A stretch of 64,000 nt of DNA from Proteus columbae. GTDB taxonomy: Bacteria; Pseudomonadota; Gammaproteobacteria; Enterobacterales; Enterobacteriaceae. The position numbers and the translations under genes were made by a program. A model generated the notes under the pieces. The model searched no databases and was not told the DNA's origin. It worked only from the letters and a program-made list of their open reading frames with translations. This document shows positions 56,328 to 64,000 of this stretch, in pieces. The DNA is taken from contig NZ_CP043925.1 in NCBI RefSeq assembly GCF_009914335.1, positions 2,170,001 through 2,234,000 of the forward strand, given 5' to 3'. How positions within the stretch are numbered: the first letter of the stretch is position 1; each line of letters begins with the position of its first letter.

Positions 56328-56975
56328 GTGGTGAAAAATTCTGCACTGTTATTGGTTGATATACAAAATGATTTTTGTACAGGTGGTGCATTAGCTGTTA
56401 ATGAAAGCGACATAGTTATACAAACAGCCAATCAACTTATTCATAGTTTCAAGCAATCTAAAAATCCTATTATCGCCAGTTTAGACTGGCATCCAGCCGA
56501 TCATCTTAGCTTTGCTGAAAATTCAGGCACAGTTGTGGGAGAGGTCGGTACTCTTAATGGATTACCACAAGTTTGGTGGCCAGTACATTGTGTACAAAAT
56601 TCTTATGGCGCTGCATTTCATCCTGAATTAAACCAAGCACTGATTAATCATATTATTTACAAAGGGCAAAATCACCTTATTGATAGTTATAGTGCTTTTT
56701 TTGATAACGACCATGAATACCAAACAGGTTTGCATACACTTTTGCAGACATTAAATATAAAACATCTTTATATTTTAGGAATTGCTACGGATTACTGTGT
56801 CAAATTCACAGTGCTAGATGCATTATTATTAGGATATCAGGTTTCAGTCATTACAGACGGTTGTCGCGGTGTCAATATTCAAGATGACGATAGCGAAAAA
56901 GCATTAGAAGAAATGAGAGCAAAAGGCGCAGCGTTAATTGATTCAGCACATTGGCTTAATCGTAACAATCAATAG
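56328..56975 (+). CDS. pncA: nicotinamidase
   Basis: 215 residues: catalytic aspartate in LLLVDIQNDFCTGGAL near residue 11, metal-binding DWHPADHLSF near 53 and the nucleophilic cysteine in LGIATDYCVKFTVLDALLLG near 160. It converts nicotinamide to nicotinate for NAD salvage. The start is one of two consecutive GTG codons (56328 or 56331); AAAGG lies 5 or 8 bases before them, so the second is as likely. It is in an operon with ansA. Confidence 0.94.
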   Translation: MVKNSALLLVDIQNDFCTGGALAVNESDIVIQTANQLIHSFKQSKNPIIASLDWHPADHLSFAENSGTVVGEVGTLNGLPQVWWPVHCVQNSYGAAFHPELNQALINHIIYKGQNHLIDSYSAFFDNDHEYQTGLHTLLQTLNIKHLYILGIATDYCVKFTVLDALLLGYQVSVITDGCRGVNIQDDDSEKALEEMRAKGAALIDSAHWLNRNNQ

Positions 56976-57005
56976 GTTCGTTATTTTCCTTATCTTTATA
57001 AAATG

Positions 57006-57053
57006 AAAAAGAGGCTATTTTAACCTGTTCGGTTAATAAATAGCCCCTTTTTA
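57006..57053. terminator. bidirectional terminator between pncA and yeaC
   Basis: A stem of AAAAAGaGGCTATTT against AAATAGCCcCTTTTT with inner TTAACC/GGTTAA, flanked by A and T runs. Confidence 0.83.
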
Positions 57054-57081
57054 TATTTATTCTATCCATTCAACACAGGTT

Positions 57082-57363
57082 TTAATCATCATCCATTGGC
57101 GTTAACGTCGCTAAACGTTCAGATTGAAACTGAGCTTTTAATTCTTGTTTGCTCTTCATGGTAATTTGTCCATTAGTGCCTACTGTCATATGCTCAGGTG
57201 TGTGGTTATTTTTCGCCTGCCATAATAAAACAATCTGCATGCAATGTTCTTTTTGCTCATCGGTCAATGCAACACCATCAGGCCATTTACCTAGTTCAAC
57301 TGCGGTTGAAATACGCTGATAAATTTCAGGGGTTACCATCGAAATAAGTTCATTAACTTCCAT
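57082..57363 (-). CDS. yeaC: YeaC, DUF1315-family protein
   Basis: About 93 residues from ATG 57363 (MEVNELISMVTPEIYQRISTAVELGKWPDGVALT), matching E. coli YeaC. An in-frame ATG 12 bases upstream exists, but its codons contain the GGAG that serves as ribosome site for 57363. Small, soluble, function unknown. It lies downstream of msrB in the same direction, as in E. coli. Confidence 0.9.
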   Translation of the reverse strand: MEVNELISMVTPEIYQRISTAVELGKWPDGVALTDEQKEHCMQIVLLWQAKNNHTPEHMTVGTNGQITMKSKQELKAQFQSERLATLTPMDDD

Positions 57364-57444
57364 TGATTGCTCCATAAGCTAAATAATCACTTGAAATGGC
57401 TGAATCGTTTTTTCAGTTGTTATTATTTTGTTAATTTAACAAGA

Positions 57445-57882
57445 TTAACCGGCTTGTTTTTCGCCTGTTTCACTATTTGTAAATGAAAGAGATGCTGAAT
57501 TAACACAATAACGCTCCCCTGTTGGGGCTGGGCCATCATTAAAAACATGCCCTAAATGTGCATCACATTGCTGGCAACGTATTTCAGTTCTTTTCATATT
57601 ATGAGAAAAATCATCAATATAGCGAATCGCATTATCACTAACAGGTTGATAAAAGCTTGGCCAACCACATCCTGCATCAAATTTTGTATCTGAATAAAAC
57701 AAAGGAGCAGAACAACATAAACAGTGATAAATCCCTGTTTGACGGTTGTGTAATAATTTACCACTAAATGGCGGTTCTGTGCCTTGCTGTTGCGTCACAT
57801 AACGTTGCATTTCGTTGAGTGTTGATAAATCAAGGTGATTGTTATTACTTGAAATATTCACTTTCTTTTCATTATCTGCCAT
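57445..57882 (-). CDS. msrB: methionine-R-sulphoxide reductase B
   Basis: 145 residues: zinc cysteines in [11 protein letters not shown] and [18 protein letters not shown], and the catalytic cysteine in [13 protein letters not shown]. It reduces the R epimer of oxidised methionine in proteins using thioredoxin. It is divergent from gapA. GAGGTCG precedes the ATG. Confidence 0.96.
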   Translation of the reverse strand: MADNEKKVNISSNNNHLDLSTLNEMQRYVTQQQGTEPPFSGKLLHNRQTGIYHCLCCSAPLFYSDTKFDAGCGWPSFYQPVSDNAIRYIDDFSHNMKRTEIRCQQCDAHLGHVFNDGPAPTGERYCVNSASLSFTNSETGEKQAG

Positions 57883-59221
<1,339 letters not shown>

Positions 59222-59250
59222 TTAGAGTTTAGAAAGTCACGATTTCTTTT

Positions 59251-59277
59251 AGAGCCACCTTTTCGGTGGCTCTTTTA
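59251..59277 (+). terminator. rho-independent terminator of gapA
   Basis: Perfect 9-base arms AGAGCCACC/GGTGGCTCT with a 5-base loop, then TTTATTTT. yeaD lies beyond it and may be read through. Confidence 0.9.
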
Positions 59278-59335
59278 TTTTCTAGCCAGTCAGTTTATTG
59301 TATTGAAATAGTCAGTGACATAAGGTCATAAAATA

Positions 59336-60220
59336 ATGAATGAGAAAATTTTTTCTTTGCCGATTATTGAACAAATATCACCTTACTTAAGTCGTCGGCA
59401 ATTAGGCGAACTTCCTATCCTTGTTATTTCACATCCTAAAGTACGCGCAGCTATCAGTCTTCAAGGCGCACATTTAATTGCTTGGCAACCCGCACAAGAG
59501 CATCCTGTATTTTGGGTAAGCGAAGCTTCTCTCTTCACTTCCGGTGTTGCGATTCGTGGTGGTATTCCTATTTGCTGGCCTTGGTTTGCTTCAGCGGGTA
59601 CACCAAGCCATGGATTTGCACGAATTCTTCCTTGGGAATTTAGTGCTCACACAGAGCAAGAGGATGGCGTACTCATTACCATGACACTAAAAGAGAGCCA
59701 GCAGACGCAAAAATATTGGCCTCATGAGTTTACGGTTATTGCTCGCTTTAAATTAGGCGCAACCTGTGAGGTTGAATTAGAATCTTACGGTGATTATGAA
59801 GCGACAGCCGCCCTTCACTCTTATTTTAATGTGAGTGACATTGATAATGTCTCTGTAACTGGCTTAGGAGGCCACTACATTGACACCGTAGCAGATAAAG
59901 AGGTTTACACTGAGGAAACCTCATTACGCTTCAATGGACGCACTGACAGGCTTTATACAGAGCCTGACGATTTTAATCTTATTCATGATGATGGTTGGGA
60001 TCGCACAATTGAGGTTCATCATTACCATCATAGTGATGTGGTATGTTGGAACCCCGGTGCAGAACTCGCAAGTTCAATGAAAGATATGAGCACAGGTGGC
60101 TATCGTAAAATGGCTTGCGTAGAAACCGCTCGTATCCACCAACCATTAAAACCAGATAACGTTCATCCTGGTCGCTTATCTCTGGTAGTTCGTGTTCGTA
60201 AAAATATTGCCGAAAAATAA
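59336..60220 (+). CDS. yeaD: YeaD, D-hexose-6-phosphate mutarotase family
   Basis: 294 residues of the aldose-1-epimerase-like fold: AAISLQGAHLIAWQP, GVAIRGGIPICWPWFA, PSHGFARILPWEF (catalytic His) and VCWNPGAELASSMKDM (catalytic Glu region). It interconverts anomers of glucose-6-phosphate-type sugars beside glycolysis. Its position after gapA is conserved with E. coli. Beyond it lies the IS insertion. Confidence 0.94.
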   Translation: MNEKIFSLPIIEQISPYLSRRQLGELPILVISHPKVRAAISLQGAHLIAWQPAQEHPVFWVSEASLFTSGVAIRGGIPICWPWFASAGTPSHGFARILPWEFSAHTEQEDGVLITMTLKESQQTQKYWPHEFTVIARFKLGATCEVELESYGDYEATAALHSYFNVSDIDNVSVTGLGGHYIDTVADKEVYTEETSLRFNGRTDRLYTEPDDFNLIHDDGWDRTIEVHHYHHSDVVCWNPGAELASSMKDMSTGGYRKMACVETARIHQPLKPDNVHPGRLSLVVRVRKNIAEK

Positions 60221-60270
60221 AGTATTACTGATATCTTGCCTGACTAGTCCTGATATAGGTTGACAACTTT

Positions 60271-61056
60271 TCAGGCATAAAACGCTCGATGTACTTCATC
60301 GGGCGTTTTATAGTTTAACGATAAGTGTGGCCGTTTTTCATTATAGAGTTGGATTGATTCTTCTACTAATTTTCTTGCTTGTTCCAGATTACTCGGTTTT
60401 ATCAGTAGATACTCCATTTTTAATATTCCATTAATTCGTTCTGCTAAGGCATTTTGATAACAATCATACCCATCAGTCATAGAACATTGAATATTATGCT
60501 CTTTATGTATCTCCTGATATTCCGAAGAACAATACTGTATCCCTCGATCTGAATGATGGATTAACGAAGTTGTCGAAGTCCGTTTTTTTAACGCCTGAAC
60601 CAACGATTTCTTCACTGAACTTGTTTTCATATTGTTATCTAAATGATATCCCACGATTTTTCGTGAATACGCATCCGTAATTAAACTTAAATAAGTATCA
60701 CCTTCATGCGTCGATAAATAGGTAATATCTGCTACCCAAAGCTGTTCTGGTTGTGTGGGGATAAACCCTGACTTAATTAAATTTGGATGCCGATAAAAAC
60801 GATGATGGCTTAAGGTTGTTCGATGATAAGCCCGTTTATTAGGCACCAGTAACTGATGTTCCTTCAATAAAGAAAATAGCCGATCACGACCAATAACCAT
60901 CTGTTTTTGCTTTAAAATAAAATGTAATTTACGCCCACCCAGTCGAGGTTGTAAGACTCGTTCAGATTTAACAGCATCAATGATGGCCGAATCGGCTTTC
61001 TTTCGTTCCTCAGTTCTATCCAGTCTCTTGTAATAAGCCTGTCGGCTGATCTGCAT
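60271..61056 (-). CDS. IS3-family transposase OrfB (DDE integrase domain)
   Basis: 261 residues shown from ATG 61056, but the frame continues upstream through TVTIACRFMQISRQAYYKR without a start. The functional product is therefore probably an OrfAB fusion made by -1 frameshifting near the A6 run in the end of orfA (61096-61101). The rve catalytic triad is visible: WVADITYLS (Asp), LIHHSDRGIQYCS (Asp) and NALAERINGILKMEY (Glu). An HTH_21-like region precedes it (ERKKADSAIIDAVK...). Confidence 0.93.
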   Translation of the reverse strand: MQISRQAYYKRLDRTEERKKADSAIIDAVKSERVLQPRLGGRKLHFILKQKQMVIGRDRLFSLLKEHQLLVPNKRAYHRTTLSHHRFYRHPNLIKSGFIPTQPEQLWVADITYLSTHEGDTYLSLITDAYSRKIVGYHLDNNMKTSSVKKSLVQALKKRTSTTSLIHHSDRGIQYCSSEYQEIHKEHNIQCSMTDGYDCYQNALAERINGILKMEYLLIKPSNLEQARKLVEESIQLYNEKRPHLSLNYKTPDEVHRAFYA

Positions 61057-61073
61057 AAAACGGCAAGCAATTG

Positions 61074-61493
61074 TTACGGTGAGGTTTTTAACCGTTTTTT
61101 CTTTAATAACTCGGCTTTGCGCTTTTTTGACAAACGAACTCCAAAGTCTCTATCCATGACTTTAACCACTGCTTCGAAGAAATCGGATTTAAGCCGAGCC
61201 TCTTCAAGTTCCTTTTCAAGGATCTTAATGCGTTGTTCCGGCGTTTGTTGTTCAGAAGATTGGGTCATAGCTGAACCTCTATAAAAAGTATCAGGGGTAC
61301 CGTTTGACCAATCTAACCTACCATGCTTACGAAGCCAAACTAAAACAGTAGAGCATCCTTGTATACCATAGCGATCTTGGGCTTGTTTATAGGTTATTTC
61401 GCCTTTTTCAACTTGGTCAACAAGCTGTAATTTAAAAGCGAGAGAATAATCGCGTTGAGTTCGTTTAGTGATTGGTTTCATTACACTCTCCAA
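61074..61493 (-). CDS. IS3-family transposase OrfA (HTH protein)
   Basis: 139 residues: a helix-turn-helix for terminal-repeat binding (YSLAFKLQLVDQVEKGEITYKQAQDRYGIQGCSTVLVWLRKHG, residues 16-58) and a coiled-coil/leucine-zipper region (EQRIKILEKELEEARLKSDFFEAVVKVM, about 85-113). The end KKKRLKTSP contains the A-rich frameshift region shared with orfB. Longer than many IS3 OrfA proteins (about 100), but the same layout. Confidence 0.9.
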   Translation of the reverse strand: MESVMKPITKRTQRDYSLAFKLQLVDQVEKGEITYKQAQDRYGIQGCSTVLVWLRKHGRLDWSNGTPDTFYRGSAMTQSSEQQTPEQRIKILEKELEEARLKSDFFEAVVKVMDRDFGVRLSKKRKAELLKKKRLKTSP

Positions 61494-61534
61494 TTTCAGA
61501 TTGGAAAAGTGTCAACCTTATTCAGGACGGGTCA

Positions 61535-61584
61535 GCCATAATAAAAAAAGCTTCGAATTTGAATCGAAGCTTTTTTATTATGGC
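61535..61584. terminator. long bidirectional terminator hairpin of mipA, touched by the IS insertion
   Basis: Near-perfect 21-22-base arms (GCCATAAT-A7-GCTTCGA and TCGAAGC-T6-ATTATGGC) with a 7-base loop. Its first three bases GCC are the duplicated target of the IS, so the element inserted at the very foot of the hairpin and left it intact. Confidence 0.88.
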
Positions 61585-61618
61585 TAATCTTACTAAATTC
61601 TAGTTAGATTTTCGCTAA

Positions 61619-62392
61619 TTAGAATGCGTAAGTCACACCTGTCCACACAATCGCTGTAACAGATTTATTCACCATTGGGCTGTCTTTCACTTCACTTGGC
61701 AAATGGTCAACACGTCCCATCGCAAAGAAATTCCAGTTTTCAGCAAACTTATAGTTCGCCGATAGCTCTACATACGGTCTCCAACTATCATTTGGCGTAT
61801 ATTCTGCTAAACCACTACGTTGAGATTCTGCGTGAGTAATACCATAAGCGTAACGGTTTTGCTTTTTGTTTTCCCAAACAACACCCGCACCTGGTTGTAA
61901 AGACCAGTTACCAAATTCGAAAGGATATAAATAAGCAGCGTCAGCAATAATACCGTTACTTTTACCTAGCATATCAGCAGAAACGATCGCTCTTAAGCTA
62001 CCCCATGATTCGTGGTGTTTATAAGTAAAGCCACCCATCATAGTGTCACGGCGACGATTCAGTTTTTTCATTTGCTCATCGTCACTATCGCTTGGTTTAA
62101 AGGCTTGAGGATAGTAGTGTAAATCAACAGAAAGTTGATCTTTCGGTGTATTCCATAGGTAATATCCCGCCGCTAACGTTGCGAAATAGAAATTCTCTGA
62201 TTGGTAATTAACTTGCGGTACTGGTAATAAATAATCTTTTGATTTAGCCCCTTTATAAGGAGTGACTTGTGCTAAAACTGAACCACCAATTGACCATTCT
62301 CCAGCAAATGCTGCTGGCATGCTTAATCCTGCAATAACGGCCAAAGAAACGATAATCTTCTTATTACTCACGATGATTTTCCATATTGTCAT
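61619..62392 (-). CDS. mipA: MipA/OmpV-family outer-membrane protein
   Basis: 257 residues with a signal peptide ending MPAAFA (about residue 30) and an all-beta porin-like body: EWSIGGSVLAQVTPYKGAKSKDYLLPVPQVNYQSENFYF near the start, WSLQPGAGVVWENKKQNRYAYGI in the middle, and a C-terminal aromatic VWTGVTYAF for outer-membrane insertion. E. coli MipA scaffolds MltA and PBP1B; other members respond to osmolarity. In E. coli it lies near yeaD, so synteny supports the name. Confidence 0.9.
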   Translation of the reverse strand: MTIWKIIVSNKKIIVSLAVIAGLSMPAAFAGEWSIGGSVLAQVTPYKGAKSKDYLLPVPQVNYQSENFYFATLAAGYYLWNTPKDQLSVDLHYYPQAFKPSDSDDEQMKKLNRRRDTMMGGFTYKHHESWGSLRAIVSADMLGKSNGIIADAAYLYPFEFGNWSLQPGAGVVWENKKQNRYAYGITHAESQRSGLAEYTPNDSWRPYVELSANYKFAENWNFFAMGRVDHLPSEVKDSPMVNKSVTAIVWTGVTYAF

Positions 62393-62472
62393 TAATCATT
62401 AATAAAGTAGCAACCAAAAACCTATTTCAGTCACAACTAACTAAAACTGGCATTATTTTACCTATAATTATT

Positions 62473-64000
62473 TTATTTTTGCATTAAATGTGTAGCAATC
62501 AATGCTTGCCCTAATGCAATACCGCCATCACCAGCAGGTAACATCATAGGTGTTAATACTTTTTTATTGTTTAATTTTTTCTTAAACAGGTGTTTGAGTA
62601 GCATGTTATTTAACACACCTCCCGTAAGTACAATGGTATCAATCTGATGTTCATCCGCACATTGCAATGCAATTTCGCTTAAACTTTCAGCTAATAAATA
62701 ATGAAATAACCACGCTTTTTCACTGACATTAAGATCAACATCTTCCCATTGTTTCCAAAAAACAGATAGATCAAGCAAGTTGTTTTTTACAGGCATCAAA
62801 TGCCCATATTGCTTAATAATTTCTGTTTGTTTGTCTTGATGACACTGTAATGCCGCCGTTTGTAAGTAACATGCAGCTTCACCTTCCCAACTTATTTCTT
62901 TAGGCGCTAATCCTAATGATGCTGAAACTGCATCAAAAAACCGACCACAAGAAGAGGCTTTAGGCGAATTTAAACCACGTTCTACTGCCTTACTTAATAT
63001 TTGCAAATCATTACTAGGTATCATTTTGGCGATAACACTACCTTGCCAATCTTTAGAAAAAGTAGCTAAATGTGCGAACCAGTTTCGCCAAGGTTGAACG
63101 GAGGCAAGATTGCCTCCTGGCATAGCAACCGCAGGAAGCCCACCAATCCGTTCTGATTTTTGATAATCCACCAGCAAACATTCTCCACCCCATAAAGTCC
63201 CGTCTTGTCCAAAACCTAATCCATCAAGAGCAATACCAATAACAGCACCTTGTTGATGTGTATGACCATATTCAGCAAGACAAGATACAATATGTGCATG
63301 ATGATGTGAGACTTCAATAACAGGAATATTTTGCTCTTGAGCAAACTGCTTACCCAACTGATGACTGATGTAGTTAGGATGCGCATCTATTGCAATTGCT
63401 TTAGGGGTGAAGCGATAAATTTGTTGGAAGAGAGCCAACGATTTTACCAACTGTTGTCGCACGCTTAAATCATCAAGATCCCCTAAATGAGGCCCCATAA
63501 TGGCTTGATGCTGACGTAATAAGCAAAATACATTTTTGAGATCGCCCCCCATTGCAAGCACTGACGGTTGCGCCTCAAAATCTTCAGGTAATGAAATCGC
63601 ATCAGGTACATATCCGCGAGAACGTCGGATCATGACGCTCTGTTTACCCTCAATACGAACTAATGAATCATCCGCCCTTTGTATAATTTCTCTATTATGC
63701 ATTAAGAATAAATCTGCAATATCTTTCAATTGCATTAAGGCATCTTCATTACTTAATGCTGGTGTATGGCCTGATGCATTTCCTGATGTCATAACAAGAG
63801 GAATGTTCGTACCACGCGCTAATAGATGTTGCAGTGGATTGGCTGGCAACATAACACCGATTTCAGTTAATCCTGGCGCAATAAGCTCTGCAAGTTTAGA
63901 TGTAACGGTTTTAGGGACTAATACAATTGAGGCTGCGGTGCTTTGCAATGTTTGGATAGCTGTTGGAAGAAAATCGAGATCTTGCTTATCTGCTTTAATT
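62473..64000 (-). CDS. hypF: HypF, carbamoyltransferase of [NiFe]-hydrogenase maturation (partial, N-terminus outside window)
   Basis: The frame is open to the window edge (residues ...KADKQDLDFLPTAIQ upstream), so about 508 C-terminal residues of roughly 750 are present. The YrdC-like domain shows MTSGNASGHTPALSNEDAL, the RADDSLVR segment and MIRRSRGYVPDAI. The Kae1-like domain shows EVSHHHAHIVSCLAEYG, IGIALDGLGFGQDGTLWGGE and VLTGGVLNNMLLKHL with GDGGIALGQALIA. It makes the thiocarbamate used for the cyanide ligands of hydrogenase iron. The acylphosphatase and zinc-finger parts lie outside. Confidence 0.95.
   Translation of the reverse strand, partial: IKADKQDLDFLPTAIQTLQSTAASIVLVPKTVTSKLAELIAPGLTEIGVMLPANPLQHLLARGTNIPLVMTSGNASGHTPALSNEDALMQLKDIADLFLMHNREIIQRADDSLVRIEGKQSVMIRRSRGYVPDAISLPEDFEAQPSVLAMGGDLKNVFCLLRQHQAIMGPHLGDLDDLSVRQQLVKSLALFQQIYRFTPKAIAIDAHPNYISHQLGKQFAQEQNIPVIEVSHHHAHIVSCLAEYGHTHQQGAVIGIALDGLGFGQDGTLWGGECLLVDYQKSERIGGLPAVAMPGGNLASVQPWRNWFAHLATFSKDWQGSVIAKMIPSNDLQILSKAVERGLNSPKASSCGRFFDAVSASLGLAPKEISWEGEAACYLQTAALQCHQDKQTEIIKQYGHLMPVKNNLLDLSVFWKQWEDVDLNVSEKAWLFHYLLAESLSEIALQCADEHQIDTIVLTGGVLNNMLLKHLFKKKLNNKKVLTPMMLPAGDGGIALGQALIATHLMQK

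Larger units (their letters stand above)
60241..61534 (-). mobile_element. complete IS3-family insertion sequence (1294 bp) with 3-bp target duplication
   Basis: The ends are imperfect inverted repeats: left TGACTAGTCCTGATATAGG, and right, read inward, TGACCCGTCCTGAATAAGG, both continuing with TTGACA. The element begins TG and ends CA. The flanking GCC at 60238-60240 and 61535-61537 is a 3-base target duplication, normal for IS3. Inside are OrfA and the DDE OrfB in overlapping frames. It lies between yeaD and the mipA terminator. All parts look intact, so it may be active. Confidence 0.92.

Overview
The window is chromosomal DNA of an AT-rich gammaproteobacterium of the order Enterobacterales. 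The genus Proteus (Morganellaceae) is the best guess. Reasons: low G+C, E. coli-like proteins throughout, and long stretches of E. coli gene order (opp - ychE - adhE - tdk - hns; galU - rssB; ychJ - purU - tRNA-Tyr; topB - selD - ydjA - sppA - ansA - pncA; yeaC - msrB - gapA - yeaD - mipA). No database search was possible, so names rest on recognised family sequence, motifs and neighbours.

Layout. 1-7.3 kb: a mixed region with a methyltransferase-like membrane protein, endonuclease I with an extra C-terminal domain, the YjjP/YjjB exporter, an orphan gene under a good Fur box, two universal stress proteins flanking a channel-like membrane protein, a stand-alone NAD(P)HX dehydratase and yecF. 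7.3-11 kb: an AT-rich gap, a small secreted protein, an ERIC repeat, hemB, a HIT protein, and a two-gene operon (basic 72-residue protein plus low-molecular-weight phosphatase) whose leader is complementary to the 16S rRNA 530 loop. 11-17 kb: codBA under a PurR operator, a TrkH-type potassium transporter and a Tat-exported aminotransferase.

17-35 kb is dominated by transport and nitrogen metabolism: the opp oligopeptide operon with two tandem oppA copies, the nirB-nirD-cysG nitrite reductase operon with an FNR box, and a second complete five-gene peptide/nickel-type ABC transporter. 35-49 kb: ychE, adhE, a 1.2 kb gene-poor gap, tdk, hns, a UDP-glucuronate epimerase next to galU, rssB (no rssA beside it), ychJ, purU, tRNA-Tyr, a LysR regulator and xthA. 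49-64 kb: topB-selD-ydjA, sppA, ansA-pncA, msrB-yeaC, gapA-yeaD, an intact IS3-family insertion sequence with a 3-bp target duplication, mipA and the C-terminal two thirds of hypF, cut by the window edge.

Most genes are housekeeping. Several link to anaerobic life (adhE, nir operon, hypF, selD), nutrient uptake (opp, second ABC transporter, cod, trkH) and stress (USPs, msrB, xthA, hns, rssB). The least explained elements are the 16S-complementary leader near 10.95 kb, the USP/channel-like/USP cluster, the Fur-box orphan at 3.8-4.2 kb and the exported aminotransferase.
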